DNA from: Basidiobolus meristosporus CBS 931.73 | Lineage: Eukaryota > Basidiobolomycota > Basidiobolomycetes > Basidiobolales > Basidiobolaceae | Assembly: GCA_002104905.1 (NCBI GenBank) | Contig: MCFE01000151.1 | Location: forward strand, 1 to 64,000 | DNA length: 64,000 nt | Reading direction: 5' to 3' | In this document: positions 47,729-59,324 of the stretch, in pieces | How the letters are laid out: each line of letters begins with the position of its first letter | Numbering within the stretch: the stretch's first letter is position 1 | Program-made: the position numbers and the translations under genes | Notes under the pieces: generated by a model | Told to the model about the DNA's origin: nothing | Database searches by the model: none | What the model saw: the letters and a program-made list of their open reading frames with translations, nothing else

Positions 47729-47862
47729 CCTGGTTTTTTGGTGAAAATATTCTTTGTAACTCTCAACAAGGAGTTTGGTCAGTATTTTCTATGATTTGAA
47801 GGTAATAATCTCAGTGGCTAAGCTATGTGAATATTTTGGTGTAATTACAAATTCTTACAACA

Positions 47863-48721
47863 ATTTGAGCTATTTCTTGCCTGGTTGGATCATCAGGCAT
47901 TTGATACCGGCATGATCACTTCTGGGATATTCCTAGGCACTGATTTAGGCTGCACCATGGTTGTTAAGTCCTCTGGAGTGAAAAAGTCCTCATTGTCTTA
48001 CTATGATATAATCCTGACTATTGGTGGAGTTGAGATCAAATTTTTGTCATCATCTGATGTCAATTTTGTGAGAATCTTGAATTTTCATCAAATAGCACAT
48101 CCCTGGACATGCTCAGCTTCTTTTCTGCACTAATGTAGAGACTGTATGCTCTACTCTCATTGCAATAGCCCAAAAAAAGGCATTTTGCACCTTTTGGTTC
48201 AAATTTTGAATGGTTTCCAGGCAGTTTCTTGACATATGCTGTACACCCAAATATTCTAGATGTTGTGCACTTGGTCTGTATTCATACCATGCTTCAAGTG
48301 GAGTAGAATCACAAGGTATTCTGCTACAACTTCTATTTCAAGGTATATAGCTGTGGCAACTGATACTGCCCAGAAATCACAGAATAATATTTGATAATGG
48401 ATAATAGATCTTGCCAAATCAATTATTGATCAGTTTGCACATTCTACTACTTCATTTTGCTGTGGGAAGTATAGTAAAGTAGTCTCTTGCTTAATCCCAT
48501 GAACTCTGCAGAAGTGGAATGAAGAGTTTTGAGGTATATTCTCCACCATCTTCAGAGCATATTTTCTTGATTTTTTCACCAGTTTCTCTCTCCACCATGG
48601 CTTTAACCTCCCTGAACTCAGACAGAGCTTCTTCTTTTCTCTCTATGCAGTGGACCCACATGTATCTTGTATAATCATCAATAAAAGTCATCAAATACTT
48701 CATCCTACCTAAGGATAATCC
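47863..48721 (-). pseudogene. Base-layer Copia integrase remnant
   Basis: The minus strand retains MKYLMTFIDDYTRYMWVHCI, EDGGEYTSKLF, and later linker sequence with many stops, collinear with 37645-38500. It is truncated on the right by the Plavaka-like element and on the left by a family-A LTR. Confidence 0.82.
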
Positions 48722-49792
48722 CTATAAAAGTAATATGGTCCCACAGGTGGATCCAATCCCAATCAGCCCTCAGGATCCTGTGTAGAGACCATAATGATAC
48801 CTGCAGCTTGGAATTAGTGACCCTCCTAACAATCTTATGATGGGATCATGCCAGTGTTTTGCTAATTTTACAAACAAATAAAGGGATAAAAATTGACAAT
48901 ATTTTATTGGTGCTGTGACAATATTTGCATGGTATTGTTGCGGTCTTTTGGTGCTCATTAACTATTTTAAGTGGATCCAATTGGCCAGGACATCCAATTG
49001 CCTTATATGGCAAGAGAGTTCATGGTATTTTGATGGCCTCACTGCAAGACTCTGATAGCATTATATTGGCAGTATGAAGGTCTACCACTGGTTCTGTACA
49101 ATACCACCGTACCAATTTACCAAATAGTATTTCCTTTTCTACCTCCCCTTGTGCAATTCATATATTCCACAGTAGAAACACCCCTTATGATTTGCTTACC
49201 CACTACTACCTTGGGTATTCCACATATGGTTTAAATCACAAATAATATGGCCTCCTGCTTAGTAACCTTGACAAACATGCACATCAGCCACAATTGACAT
49301 ACTTCAATCACCTCAACTTTACAGCTTTTTAGTGTGATACTTGCAAAGTTGCCATATACTTTGTGCTGCTGGTAACATATACGTCTTGCATACATATGCT
49401 TGGCTGTTGCTACTTCTGCTGTGAGTACCTCCTGAATATCCACAAAGAACATCTTGGTATTTAGCCAATATATTCCTTCTCCCTGCTGGATTCTAGTCAC
49501 CCCTATAGGTACACTCTGGCTTTTGTTTGTGTGAATTCCATATTGAAAGGTGTAGAAGTTGGCATATGACTATAAGAGATCCGGCATACCTTGGTAGAGT
49601 TTTCCTGATAAAAACTAGTTGCTTGTTACACCCAATCCAACTTTACATTACTTAACTGATTACCCACAAATTGGGGCTGCTTAGCTTCTTAATGCTATAG
49701 GCATAGGTGTCTCCATGTGCACATTTGTCCTTGGTATTTCCCAACTCTTTCTGACTGTCCTCCATGAGCTAGCTCATCACATCCATGGCAGT

Positions 49793-50591
49793 GTGGTACG
49801 GTAAACATACCTCCCACAAAGTTTATTCATATAGCCATTATGATATACTTATTCATATTTATCTTATCAGTCTTATCCCATTCTTCTTTTGTCCATATTA
49901 TCAATATTATCCCCATATGATGTTTACCCTAATTAGTTATTAGCATTAGTGATCCCAGATATTATTCAGCTTTGCAATCAGTATATGTAACTACATAAGG
50001 CAAGTACCAGCATCTGTATCCATAACATATGACCTAGGTCTGTGTTACCGTCCCTACCATTTCAATACCATATATAGTATCTCTATGTTGCACAGGTTTC
50101 AGACAACTGATCCCTGATTGGTTGGATGTGCTGTGTCTTTTAGAACCTTCCAAGACATTCTTTGCATATTTTTAGCTCATTGTGATGTTGTCAAGAATTC
50201 CACTGATGCATAGAATCTTCTAGAACCTTGTCATTAGTAATCACTTGGCAATCAGGAAAAGTATTCAAGGGAAAGCAATCCCTCATCTATAAATCATTCC
50301 TTCTATCAGTGACACTTCTCCCTTATTGATTAGCAGTTGATCACTGCACCTGCCTTCAACAGTACATGTCAGACCTGCCATCAAGGAACTTTTCAGAGTA
50401 GTACGCAAGACACACAGAGGCCTTTGGAGACACTTGGAGCACCTAGGAAGCTAGAGAAGCAGGAGCTTTTACCATAGTGACATATTGACAAAGACACCAG
50501 CAGTTTAGACCCAGAGGTTATTGCACCCATCAGACACCTCACACACCTTGAGTTGTGTAGCTTCTCCCAGGAGTACCTCTACACCACCACA
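49793..50591 (-). repeat. Degraded inverted family-C LTR
   Basis: In reverse complement the segment follows the 1072-bp family-C LTR from its start (CTACACCACCACA at 50579-50591) to its end (TGTGGTACGG at about 49793). Shared blocks include ATACCATATATAGTAT and GGTTGGATGTGCTGTG. It is shorter and much diverged, so it is older than the two 1072-bp copies. Confidence 0.65.
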
Positions 50592-51846
50592 ACAGACTTG
50601 AAGGTAATATTCTTGATGAGATTGGGATATGGTATAACCTGTGACTTGACTTGTCTTCCTATCTCCCCACACACCAGCTCCATAGGGAGCCCCCAAAAGG
50701 TGAAGCAAGGCTCAATATTCTCCACACACTGTGCAAGATGGAGTAGAGAATGGACACAGTAGCAGCAGAGATCTATGTGCTCAGCATTATGTTTGTAGTA
50801 TAGCTGCTTAAATCCCATCACCAGTGTCTCACACAATAGCTGTAGATATGTCAAGTTGGTATTGGTGATCTGCTTCTGGATAAATATTTCTACAATGTCC
50901 ACATATGACTCCCACTGCTTCCAATGTACTCTTGGTAGGAATGGCTTCAGAACACTACTTGAATAAATACATATTCAGTTCATCCAGTCTTTGCATTTAT
51001 TTTGTTGCATATGAGTATGAATATTAATTGGAGCCTGTGAGAAGTACTCAGGGTAGCAGATACTCTGTAATATTTTGCCAATTCTTTCAAATTTCTCTAG
51101 TATCTCAAAGGGAGCATTTTGCTTGAAATGCCCCATGTACAACTTGTTCATCAGTATAGGGATATTGTTGAATAGCAAATGCATTGCTCCCAGTGGAAAG
51201 CTTTTGCTCCAACAGATACTCTCTCTTAAGTATCTCTGGTTTCCAATTGACTCCATATTCTGGCCAATGGCTGATAGCTTGCCAACTTTATTGCAATTGC
51301 ATGCTGACTTGGGTACATTCTCTCTGTCAAAAGATGGTGTTCTTAGTGCTGGTGTTTGGGTAATAATAATGTGTGTGAGTTATGGAGTAAATCCCCTGGA
51401 TCTCACACATTCAACAGCAATACTGTCCATTGTGCCTTGTGAAACCTGTTATCTTGCTGATGGCTGGGGTATCTCCAATGCAGATAATAATAGGTGCTTT
51501 TACATGATGGCCATTCACCATTATCCTGCTGGAAAGCATACAAAACTCATCCTGCAATGAATACAGGTAGCTATCCAGGTTGGATGGTGATTTAGGCCCA
51601 GATACCAGTGAGACTATAATCAGATTATTGCTCTGATACTGTAAAATGGATGGCAGATTCAGATTGATGAGAATCAGTGGCCAGCAGGATTTGCTGGTAG
51701 AGTACTTGTTTAATGAGAATCCATCATGTGCTAAAGCAAAGGCATGGTTGTGCATACCTTCATAGTTGCCCTCTCTTCTTAGCTGTTTGTAATGTTTGCC
51801 ATCAAATATATTGGATATGCTTGCACTCAATTGATACTGAGTGTGG

Positions 51847-52918
51847 TGTGGTGGTATATAAGTCCAAGGGAGAGATACGTCCAACACTTATCAAGTGTTT
51901 TGTGTGTGGGGTGTTCACTGGGTGCAATAACCTCTGGCAAAAGCTTGCTAGGAATACTTGGGTTCTGTCTCTAATCTAATGTGATGGGGAATAAAGCCAC
52001 AAGCTTGTCAAGGGAAAACTAATGAGCTACAATCCCAACTTAGTTGGCATCTTAACAAAAGTATGTGCTGGGTTCAGCGTTCTTTGAGATTACAATACAC
52101 AATAGCTTCCATAGTCAAAACACCTGTAAACTCCACCAGCATGGACTTGATAAGAATGCAGCTTTGGCAAATAGTTACAAAGATAGAAATGCATCTTTGT
52201 CTGTACAAGAACAAACTTGGGAAAGAATCAGATATAATAAACAATACCTACTCCAAGTATTCCTCACAAGTAGTGCCTCCAAGGTCAGATGGCTGTCAGT
52301 GCGTTTTCCTGGGAGTGTCCTGTGGTCTGGGGTTGGAAGTTCAGGTAGCAGCAGGTAGCAGTGATCACACTAATCAACAAGTTGGTATATTGATAAAAGG
52401 GATGATTATTTATTGTTGAGGGATAGCCTCACTTATATACTTTTCTCACTGGCTAAGTGATTTTCTAATCATGGTGTTCCAGAAGGTTCTGGAGATCAAT
52501 AGAAATCTTAATGACATCAGAATGAGCTAAGAGTATTCTAAGTAGGTGCCAGAAGGTTCTAGGAGGCACAGCACATCCAACTAGTCAGGAATCAGTACTC
52601 TGAAACCTGTGAAACATAGGGATACCATATATGGTATGGAAATGGTAGGGATGGTGACACAGGTTGATCATGTGTCACAGGTACTGGGGCAGGTACTTGC
52701 ATAATATAGAAGCACTTTTAGCTAGTAATCTTACATAAAGTGAGGGATAACTTATGCAATAAGGTAAGCAGGTGTGATAGTCAACCGGCTTATGGGATAG
52801 TACTGATTGGGTAAGACAAATGGGATAAAACTAAAAATAAGTGTAGTAGAGATATAGGGAAATAGAAAATATAGGAATGAGTACATCTGTCAGTGGGTGT
52901 CACTGTCACCCCACTACA
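51847..52918 (+). repeat. Solo LTR, family C, second 1072-bp copy
   Basis: TGTGGTGGTATATAAG to CACCCCACTACA, collinear with 41078-42149 and exactly the same length, inserted in the Tnp2 transposase. I could not see a target duplication (flanks GTGG and GCAG). Confidence 0.82.
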
Positions 52919-53986
52919 GCAGTACTTTATAGCTTTGCAATATTTGTTGGACTGCATCAGCTTCCTCATATGGGGTATTACCAGAATATATCCGCAGTGT
53001 GAACAATGTTTTCCCCCAATGGTGGTGAATTCCTGACAATTTGGACACATTGCAACAGTTGCATTTTTGGATGTTAATGCCATGCAACTGGTAACACATG
53101 CTAGAATCAGAACAGTCTCTGGATCATATGTTGGCAACTGCATGACAGTTGTCTACTTGTACCATGTACATGGTAAGTTGCATCCCAGTATGACTTTGGC
53201 AAGAAGTAGTAATAAATCCTTAAAGCCCCTATTACTGATATTAGTGAAAATGCGCCACTTCTCTAGCCACAACATTACATCATTCACCAGTAGATGGATT
53301 ACTGGGCTCACTTGGCTCCATAAAGTATCCTTAGCATTTGTTTCAACAGGTGTTATCTCATTGCATATAGGGATTTGACCAGGCTCACACATAGTACTGT
53401 TGTTAGGGGAGGTAGGCTCAAAAGTCATCAGTGAACCTTCTTTGTCAGAGCTATCACTCTGTGTGCTATATTCAAAAGGCTGAGGTGAGCCTAAAGGTGT
53501 CACAAACTCACCTGACTCAGTTTGTGCTAGGTGACAAAGACAGCCAGGTGCTGATATAAAAGTATCAACTGGCTGGCAAGATAATGTTGGTACAGCAGTG
53601 ACTAATGAATGGTCAAATATGACTTGGGTGGCAAAACACTGGCCATGATCCTTGTAATACTTCCTATGCTGTCTGCATGCTTCATGGCTAACAGGCTTGC
53701 CACATTAGCCACATGGTATTTTTTCTCTTCTCTTACAGTGTTGAGTCAAAGTAGTCTTGTCCATGGGGCAAACAGTTTGTCCTTCAACAACATAACACTA
53801 TTATATCACTCTTTGGTCAATACTCATGCGAACTTAAGACAGTCTTATATTTGAGACATTGCACCAAAATGAATGTAAGATTCAATGATGACCTGCCATA
53901 GTAAGCATTAAAAATAAAGTTGTGGCTCCACATATACACATATACATAACACTATTTCCCCTTTGGTTTGACTCACTTCCATATAT

Positions 53987-55455
53987 ATGCCACCAAAAAA
54001 TAAAGCAAAGTTGTTGGGTTCTCAACCAGACCTCACCACTGATGGCAACAGAAGAACACTTGGGCAATAGCTTGCTTTGACATTCAGTGCAACAAGTGGG
54101 GTTACATACAAAAAAGACCCTGTGGACAGTGTGGCCACTGAAGGTAATAATGCAGACTCCTCAGGCTCTCAGTCAAGTAGGCAATTGAGAGCCTCTGCAG
54201 AGCCACAAGCTGACCATTATACTCAGGCAGATGAGAATGTAGAAAATGCAGTACTCTTAGTTGCAGATCTGCAAGTGGCCATGATAACATTACCACCACC
54301 CATATTAGCAAGTATGCTCTCAGCTCATACCAAAGCATTAATGAAGCAATTAGGTACAGTGGCTGATGGGATAGATGCAATTGCCCAGAGAAATCTGGAA
54401 GTAGTCCAGAAACTGGATGAGCAGATAATTTGTGCAGAGCTATCAATATCTCAGGTAGAGAAAGAAGTGTCTTTGCTGCAAAGAAGGAGCTCCAGTAGCT
54501 CAATGTTGCAGCCAAGAATTAAGCCATTTGCCAATATAACAGCAGAGGAACACCATACATTCTTTGAAGCACTACAACAGTACCCAAAGATAAAGCCCAC
54601 AGAAAAACCAACTACAGCATGGGAGGGAGACCATGTGATGTTTATACCATAGCCTAAAAATCAAAAGACATTGAAGATCTGTGAAGCTGTTGAGTGCAAT
54701 AATGAAGAGTGGGCCAATATACAAGAGGCTGTCAGAAGTCTAGCACACCATCACCTTAAGGCCTGCATAACATGGGACCATCAGGAAATCAAGGCCATGC
54801 AGAATGCACTTGACTTGTTCTATGAGCATTATCCTGGACTTGAACAGGCAAACAGATTTTGGACCAGCATTGGTATGCTAAGAAAGTATCTTAAGAATAG
54901 CAGAAACTATCAAAGGCAGAAGAACAAGGTTCCATGGCTAAAAACCAGCAGCTTCCTCAAGAGCCTGTTACAAGCATGGCCAAAAGCTCCAGACAAGTAT
55001 CAAAGAGACGTCAGGCATCTGGAAGAGTGCCAATTGGGGACAAGCAGGCCAACACAGATGTAACAGCACAACATTTACCAAGGAAAAAGCATAGTACCAC
55101 TCACAAAGCACCCAGTCAAAGTAGCAGTGAAGGACCTGGCAGTGATAAAAACCAGCCGCTTTTACAGGAGCCCATCACAACTATGGTTGAGAGCTCAAAA
55201 CAAGCGGAAAAGAAACATCAGGTTGCCAGAAGAGTGCCAGCAAGGGACAAGCAGGCCAAAACAGATGTGCCAGAGCAGAATTTACTCAGGAGAAAACATA
55301 GTTCTTTACAAGAAGCACTCAGACAAAGTAGCAGTGAAAGACCTGGCAGTGATAAAGGAAAAGGTAAAGGGAAAAATGTCTACCCAAGCCTGAGACAGGG
55401 AGGCATGCAAAAAAACTGCAGTTCTTGCCAATTAACACTACAAACCAGGAATTGA
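53987..55455 (+). pseudogene. Plavaka-associated second gene, coiled-coil/Lys-rich protein
   Basis: From ATG 53987 (MPPKNKAKLLG) one frame runs to about 54930, broken only by two TAG codons (54068-54070 and 54650-54652), then shifts frame and continues to 55455. It encodes a Ser/Gln-rich start, a coiled-coil segment (IAQRNLEVVQKLDEQI, then AELSISQVEKEVSLLQRR), a helical block WANIQEAVRSLAHHHL...LRKYLKNSRNYQRQ, and a tandem 69-residue basic repeat. The helical block resembles uncharacterised proteins found with fungal transposons; function is unknown. Its start lies about 270 bases from the transposase end, so both could share a promoter. Confidence 0.55.
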
Positions 55456-56351
55456 CTGAATCCTATCATAGCCCAAGAAGAATTATCAACAAGAAAACAG
55501 CTGTTTTCACAAGAATTGGAAGTGCAGCCAGTTCAGCTACACTCCAGCAAGATAGATGAGTTTGCTGAAAAGAGCAATTTTTCTACCACAGCTTCCATTG
55601 TTGACAGAGGGAGATCCCACTGACAGACAAGGATACAACCTCAAGAGCTTGAAGGACTATCACAATGCCTTTAGTGGAGTTTTGGAACATTAAAGACTGG
55701 CAGATGAGGAGCTAGACCTTAGAGTGCCAGCTGAAGACCAGGACGTGTGGGAACCAGTGAATAAGCAGTGGTATAATGCTGTTAGGTTCCCACCAAAGTT
55801 GTGTAACCAGAATGTTGCAGCAAAAATACTTATTGAGTGGTGGATTTTAATGGTGTTACTTGTTGAGTGTGAGGTTGGGCTTAATGTTACTGTAGGGTAT
55901 AGAGACTTGTATAGGCCAATACAATTGGCAATGGAGGTACAACTGAAGTTCTAATGGAAATAAATCAACTTGTACGCATGAAAAGTGGGAGAAATGGTTG
56001 GGTCAGGATGTTAGGAGGGTGAAAATGAGGCAATAGCCAATCAATTCACACAAATGTAGGAGGCAGTAGAGTGTCTGGGATCAGAAAGTGGGCAAATTAG
56101 TAGGGAACCAATCAAAAGCCACTTATATATTGTTGTGATGAGAAATTTTGACCAAGTTTTATGTGAAATCTGGGGTGCAATTATTTTTCAATGGTCTCTG
56201 GCTGGTGTCCAAACAAGATCAGTGCCTCTTAGCCATGGGACTTCACCCTTGTGATGGCCTTTTGACAAAATCATCACAATAATTTCTCATAAGGTGACAG
56301 AATCATCTTAATAATTTCTCATAAGGTGGCTTCCAGTCATGATAGAATATG
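55456..56351. other. Right part of the Plavaka-like element, no gene
   Basis: A frame at 55724-55954 has no support. Near 56277-56331 a short block (AATAATTTCTCATAAGGTG) occurs twice, 29 bases apart. Confidence 0.45.
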
Positions 56352-57546
56352 AGTTAACTTATACAGATTCTGATCTCTGATACTCAAAGCAATATGAGCA
56401 CCATCTTAATCAGTGATCCTGCTTCCAGAATTGTCAAAGTTGAAGCTGAGTCCTTCTGCTGTGACCTTGCTAACGGATAGTAGGTTCTTGGCTATTTCTG
56501 GTAGAGAGTGTACTTCTTTAAAGGTCAATGTATGGCTTCCTTCACTGCTTCTAAGGTATATTTGGATAGCTCCTTCTGCCACCGCATCAAGTCTTCTATT
56601 CTCACCTGTGAAAGCCTTCTTGATTGGAATTTCTTGATTTTGGGTAAAAAGCTCTTTTTGCGGTGTAGAGTGTTGAAATGCTCTAGAGTCAATATACCAC
56701 ATCTGGGAATCCATATTTGTGGTCATATCTAGTGCATGTAAAATAGTCTATCTTCAGTTGTTGCAGCATTTCCATATCTAGGCTTTTTCTGCTGACTATC
56801 TCTCTTTTTAAAGCACTGGCCTGATGTGTGTCCTTTCCAAATGCAGTAGTAAAAAAACTGGTTGATGTTGCCTTTGGAAGGTCTTGAGTATCTCCATTGT
56901 TGGTTATCATTGCTTATTAAAGCATTTTCCTCTTCCTTCTTATTGGCACTTGATTTTCTTCATTCTTCAACAAGGAGCCTTCAATAAACATAAAGTAGGG
57001 TCAAATCTTCAGCTCTGAGCTCTAAGGTTGATACAAGGCTCTGAAACTTGTTTGTCAGGCTATTCCAGATGGTTACTATCACATCCTCATCTGTAGTTGG
57101 TATGCCTACAGATTCCATCTCATCCACCAGCAGGGTAGTTCTGTTAATTAAGTTTCTCATATCTTCTCCTGGCAGCATCTTGATAGCGAAGAATTTTCAT
57201 TCAAGTAACATTTTCTTAGCAGCTAAACATGGCTGGTAGGTATCTTCTAATGCCTTCTAGGCATTCTTTGCCATTTTTGCTCTGGAGCTTCAAATTAGTA
57301 ATTTGCCTTAGCATTAAGGTATTTGCAGTTAGAGGCACTTTGTTCTTCCTTCTGGTACTTTGAAGCTTCCTCTCCCACATCTTCAGGAGGGCATTCTTGT
57401 CCCATGACAATATCTCAAAGGCCTCTTTCTTGTAGAAGCATCTTCATCTTCACCTTCCACACTTGGCGGTTATATCCATCCAACTTTTCAGCAGAAGGAA
57501 AAATTCCAATAATAGCAGTAGTAGACATTGCAGAGAGTGAAAGCTT
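56352..57546 (-). pseudogene. Base-layer Copia gag and protease remnant
   Basis: The minus strand holds a gag segment (LINRTTLLVDEMESVGIPT, then IWNSLTNKFQSLVSTLE), a decayed zinc-knuckle region and the protease block MWYIDSRAFQHSTPQ, in which the catalytic DSG has become DSR. The GENRRLDAVAEG segment follows, cut at 56352. Multiple frame breaks. Confidence 0.82.
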
Positions 57547-57559
57547 GGGGCTCATAACC
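57547..57559 (-). promoter_or_regulatory. Copia primer-binding site (half initiator tRNA-Met)
   Basis: Directly after the 5' LTR the minus strand reads GGTTATGAGCCCC, the complement of the anticodon arm of fungal initiator tRNA-Met (GGGCTCATAACC). Drosophila copia and yeast Ty5 prime from the same tRNA half. Confidence 0.75.
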
Positions 57560-57904
57560 TGTTGTAAGAGTCTTGCAGATACTGGAAGTGATTGGAAGAA
57601 TAATTAGATTGTGTGGTTTTTACTTAATGATATATTGAATGTAAAAGTAATATTACCCTTTTACATGGTCTGGACAGAGTAAACACATAGAATAAGTTAA
57701 GAAAGATCCCAAGCGCATAGATGCAAAGTTTGGGGCTGTTTGGACAGTTATGAGAGCTTTATGATCTGGGTGTCTGATATTTTGGTGAAAATATTCTAAG
57801 TAAAATCTGACAAGGAAATTGATCATTATTCTATAGGAATCGAAGGTAATGATCTAAGCAACTAAGGTAAGTGAATATGTAGGTGGAATTACAAATTTTA
57901 CACA
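57560..57904 (-). repeat. Family-A LTR, 5' LTR of base layer
   Basis: TGTTGTAAGAGTCTTGCAG to about TTTTACACA. On its left are the primer site and gag in the same orientation. On its right a second family-A pol fragment begins, so the LTR may be shared by two relics through LTR-LTR recombination. Confidence 0.85.
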
Positions 57905-58919
57905 CATCCTTAGACACATTGCTTCTTTTGTAGCTTCACAGGCTTCTGTATATTCTGCCTCTGTGGTGGAAAGTCCTATAGTTGGATGCTTTCTTGAATT
58001 CCATGAAATAGCTGCTTTACAGTAAAGAAAGGTGTATCCTGTGGTGGATCTTCTGTCTGCCAAATTTTGTTCCCAAACAGCATCAGAATTTCCCACAAGA
58101 TCCGGATCTGAATCCTTATAAGTGTATCTAAGCAGATATTAGCAGTTCCTTTTAGGTATCTAAAAAACTACTTAACTTCTGCATATGATCAGATCTATAG
58201 TTCTGATTCTTCTTGCAGACAACTCCCACTGAGCAGGAGGTATCCAGATGTGTTCTAGGCATGATTTGTAGCATACTACCATCCGTAGATTGATAGGAAA
58301 GTCAGGGCTTTTGGATGGCACTAAGCTGTCTTGATTTGGTTGAGCTTTAATCAGGTTAAGGTTTTCTCCATTGGGGTAGCTACCAGTTTACAGTCTTCCA
58401 TTTGCAACTACTTTAGTATATTGTAAATATACTTACTTTTGCAATATGATCAGATCCATAATTCTGATTATGTTGGCTGACAACTCCCACTGAATATGAG
58501 ATATCTGGATGTGTTCCAAGCATGATATACATCAGACTGCCAACCATAGATTGATAAGGAAAGTCAGGGCTTTCAGATGGCACCAAGCTCTCTTGATTTG
58601 GTTGCGTTTTGACCAAGTTAAGGTTTGTCTCCGTTGAGGTAGCTGCCGGTTTACAGTCTTCCATTTTGTACTTCTTTAGTATATCTTGAATATACTTGGA
58701 TTGGCTCAGGGTAATAGTCTGGGTACTTCTGTCTATGGAGAACTTAATCCCTAAGTAGTAACTAAGTTCTCCTAGATTGGACATCTTGAACTCCTTAGAT
58801 AGGCTGGATTTAGTCTCTTCTAATGTTTCTAGGTTATTGGCGGCTATAATAAGATCATCCACATATAGAGCTAATAGAACTGGATTTGCTCTATCTGGCT
58901 GATAGTATATACTATAGTC

Positions 58920-59288
58920 TGTTGAAATATTGAACTATTTGGTATCATTCAGCAGCAAAAAATTTACTTAACAATTCTAGGCTAGTCTTAGTCACTGTAG
59001 GACTCATTTACTGCCTTAACTTTGCCACTTTCTCCAGATATATGATCTTATGATCATTCCCCTATAGTCAGGATCAAATTAGCACTATTACCAAACATTA
59101 TGTACTAACCCTGAAACTGTTACAGAATGCTCCTGAATATTGAGAAACCCTGCCTACTTAGTGTTGCAGCTGTATTACTTCTACAAAGGTATAAATACTG
59201 AGCTTCTTTATGAATAAACAACAGTTCAACTATTATCACTATTTCTTGATAAGTTCCTTACATCCAAATCACTTCTTAAATTGCAACA
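58920..59288 (+). repeat. Copia family-B 5' LTR
   Basis: 369 bp, TGTTGAAATATTG to AAATTGCAACA. A TATAAATA promoter is at 59190-59197 and AATAAA at 59213-59218. Confidence 0.96.
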
Positions 59289-59300
59289 GGTTATGAGCCC
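59289..59300 (+). promoter_or_regulatory. Primer-binding site, half initiator tRNA-Met
   Basis: GGTTATGAGCCC directly follows the LTR. It is complementary to the anticodon stem-loop of fungal initiator tRNA-Met, and identical to the family-A site at 57547-57559. Confidence 0.8.
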
Positions 59301-59324
59301 CAATTGCCTTAATCTATTCCAAAG

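Larger units (their letters stand above)
34449..47862 (-). repeat. Family-A LTR split into three pieces by two insertions
   Basis: The LTR begins at 34449 (TGTTAGAAGAGTCTTGGAG). It is interrupted at 34510 by a solo LTR, resumes at 34847, and is interrupted again at 35006 by the Gypsy element. It resumes at 47734 (TTTTTTGGTGAAAATATTC) and ends at 47862 (TTCTTACAACA). The three pieces concatenate to one LTR of normal length. Flanking pentamers AATTG and ATTTG differ by one base. Confidence 0.75.
49231..53720 (-). pseudogene. Tnp2-family (Plavaka) transposase, broken
   Basis: Minus strand, right to left: a Cys/His cluster (CGKPVSHEACRQH, near 53690), the helical block LLLLAKVILGCNLPCTWYK, and a zinc-ribbon-like motif (VAMCPNCQEFTTIGGKHCSH) near 53060. 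The catalytic-core block follows (AHDGFSLNKYSTSKSCWPLI, then SGPKSPSNLDSYLY, 51750-51580), then CYCVHSLLHLAQCV and WGLPMELVCGEIGRQVKS (50820-50640) and a C-terminal piece (49500-49231). The order and motifs are those of PF02992 transposases. Two family-C LTRs interrupt it (51847-52918 and 49793-50591), and stops and frameshifts are frequent. Confidence 0.82.
48722..56351. mobile_element. Tnp2/Plavaka-like DNA transposon with two divergent genes
   Basis: Copia homology stops at about 48721 and resumes at about 56352. In between are a decayed Tnp2-family transposase on the minus strand and an unrelated, divergently transcribed gene on the plus strand from about 53987. Terminal inverted repeats could not be identified by eye, and about 300 bp of Copia sequence is missing at the insertion point, so the boundaries are approximate. 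Confidence 0.6.
33883..57904 (-). mobile_element. Base-layer Copia (family A) element, split by nested insertions
   Basis: Reading the minus strand, the pieces form one element: 5' LTR 57904-57560, primer site 57559-57547, gag and protease 57546-56352, integrase 48721-47863, RNase H end 34448-34232, and 3' LTR 34231-33883. The gaps are filled by a Tnp2/Plavaka-like element (48722-56351) and by a split family-A LTR with everything nested in it (34449-47862). The reverse transcriptase is missing, so the history includes deletions. All coding parts contain stops or frameshifts. That one element underlies both ends is inference from order and orientation. Confidence 0.6.

Noticed and set aside
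54068..54652. In-frame TAG codons taken as evidence of codon reassignment
   Set aside because: Host genes here (RPS13, MSS4) end in TAG, so TAG is a normal stop. C-to-T decay of CAG codons is simpler.
56277..56331. Direct repeat of a block containing AATTTCTCATAAGGTG
   Set aside because: Two short copies only; no array, no link to transposon ends could be shown.
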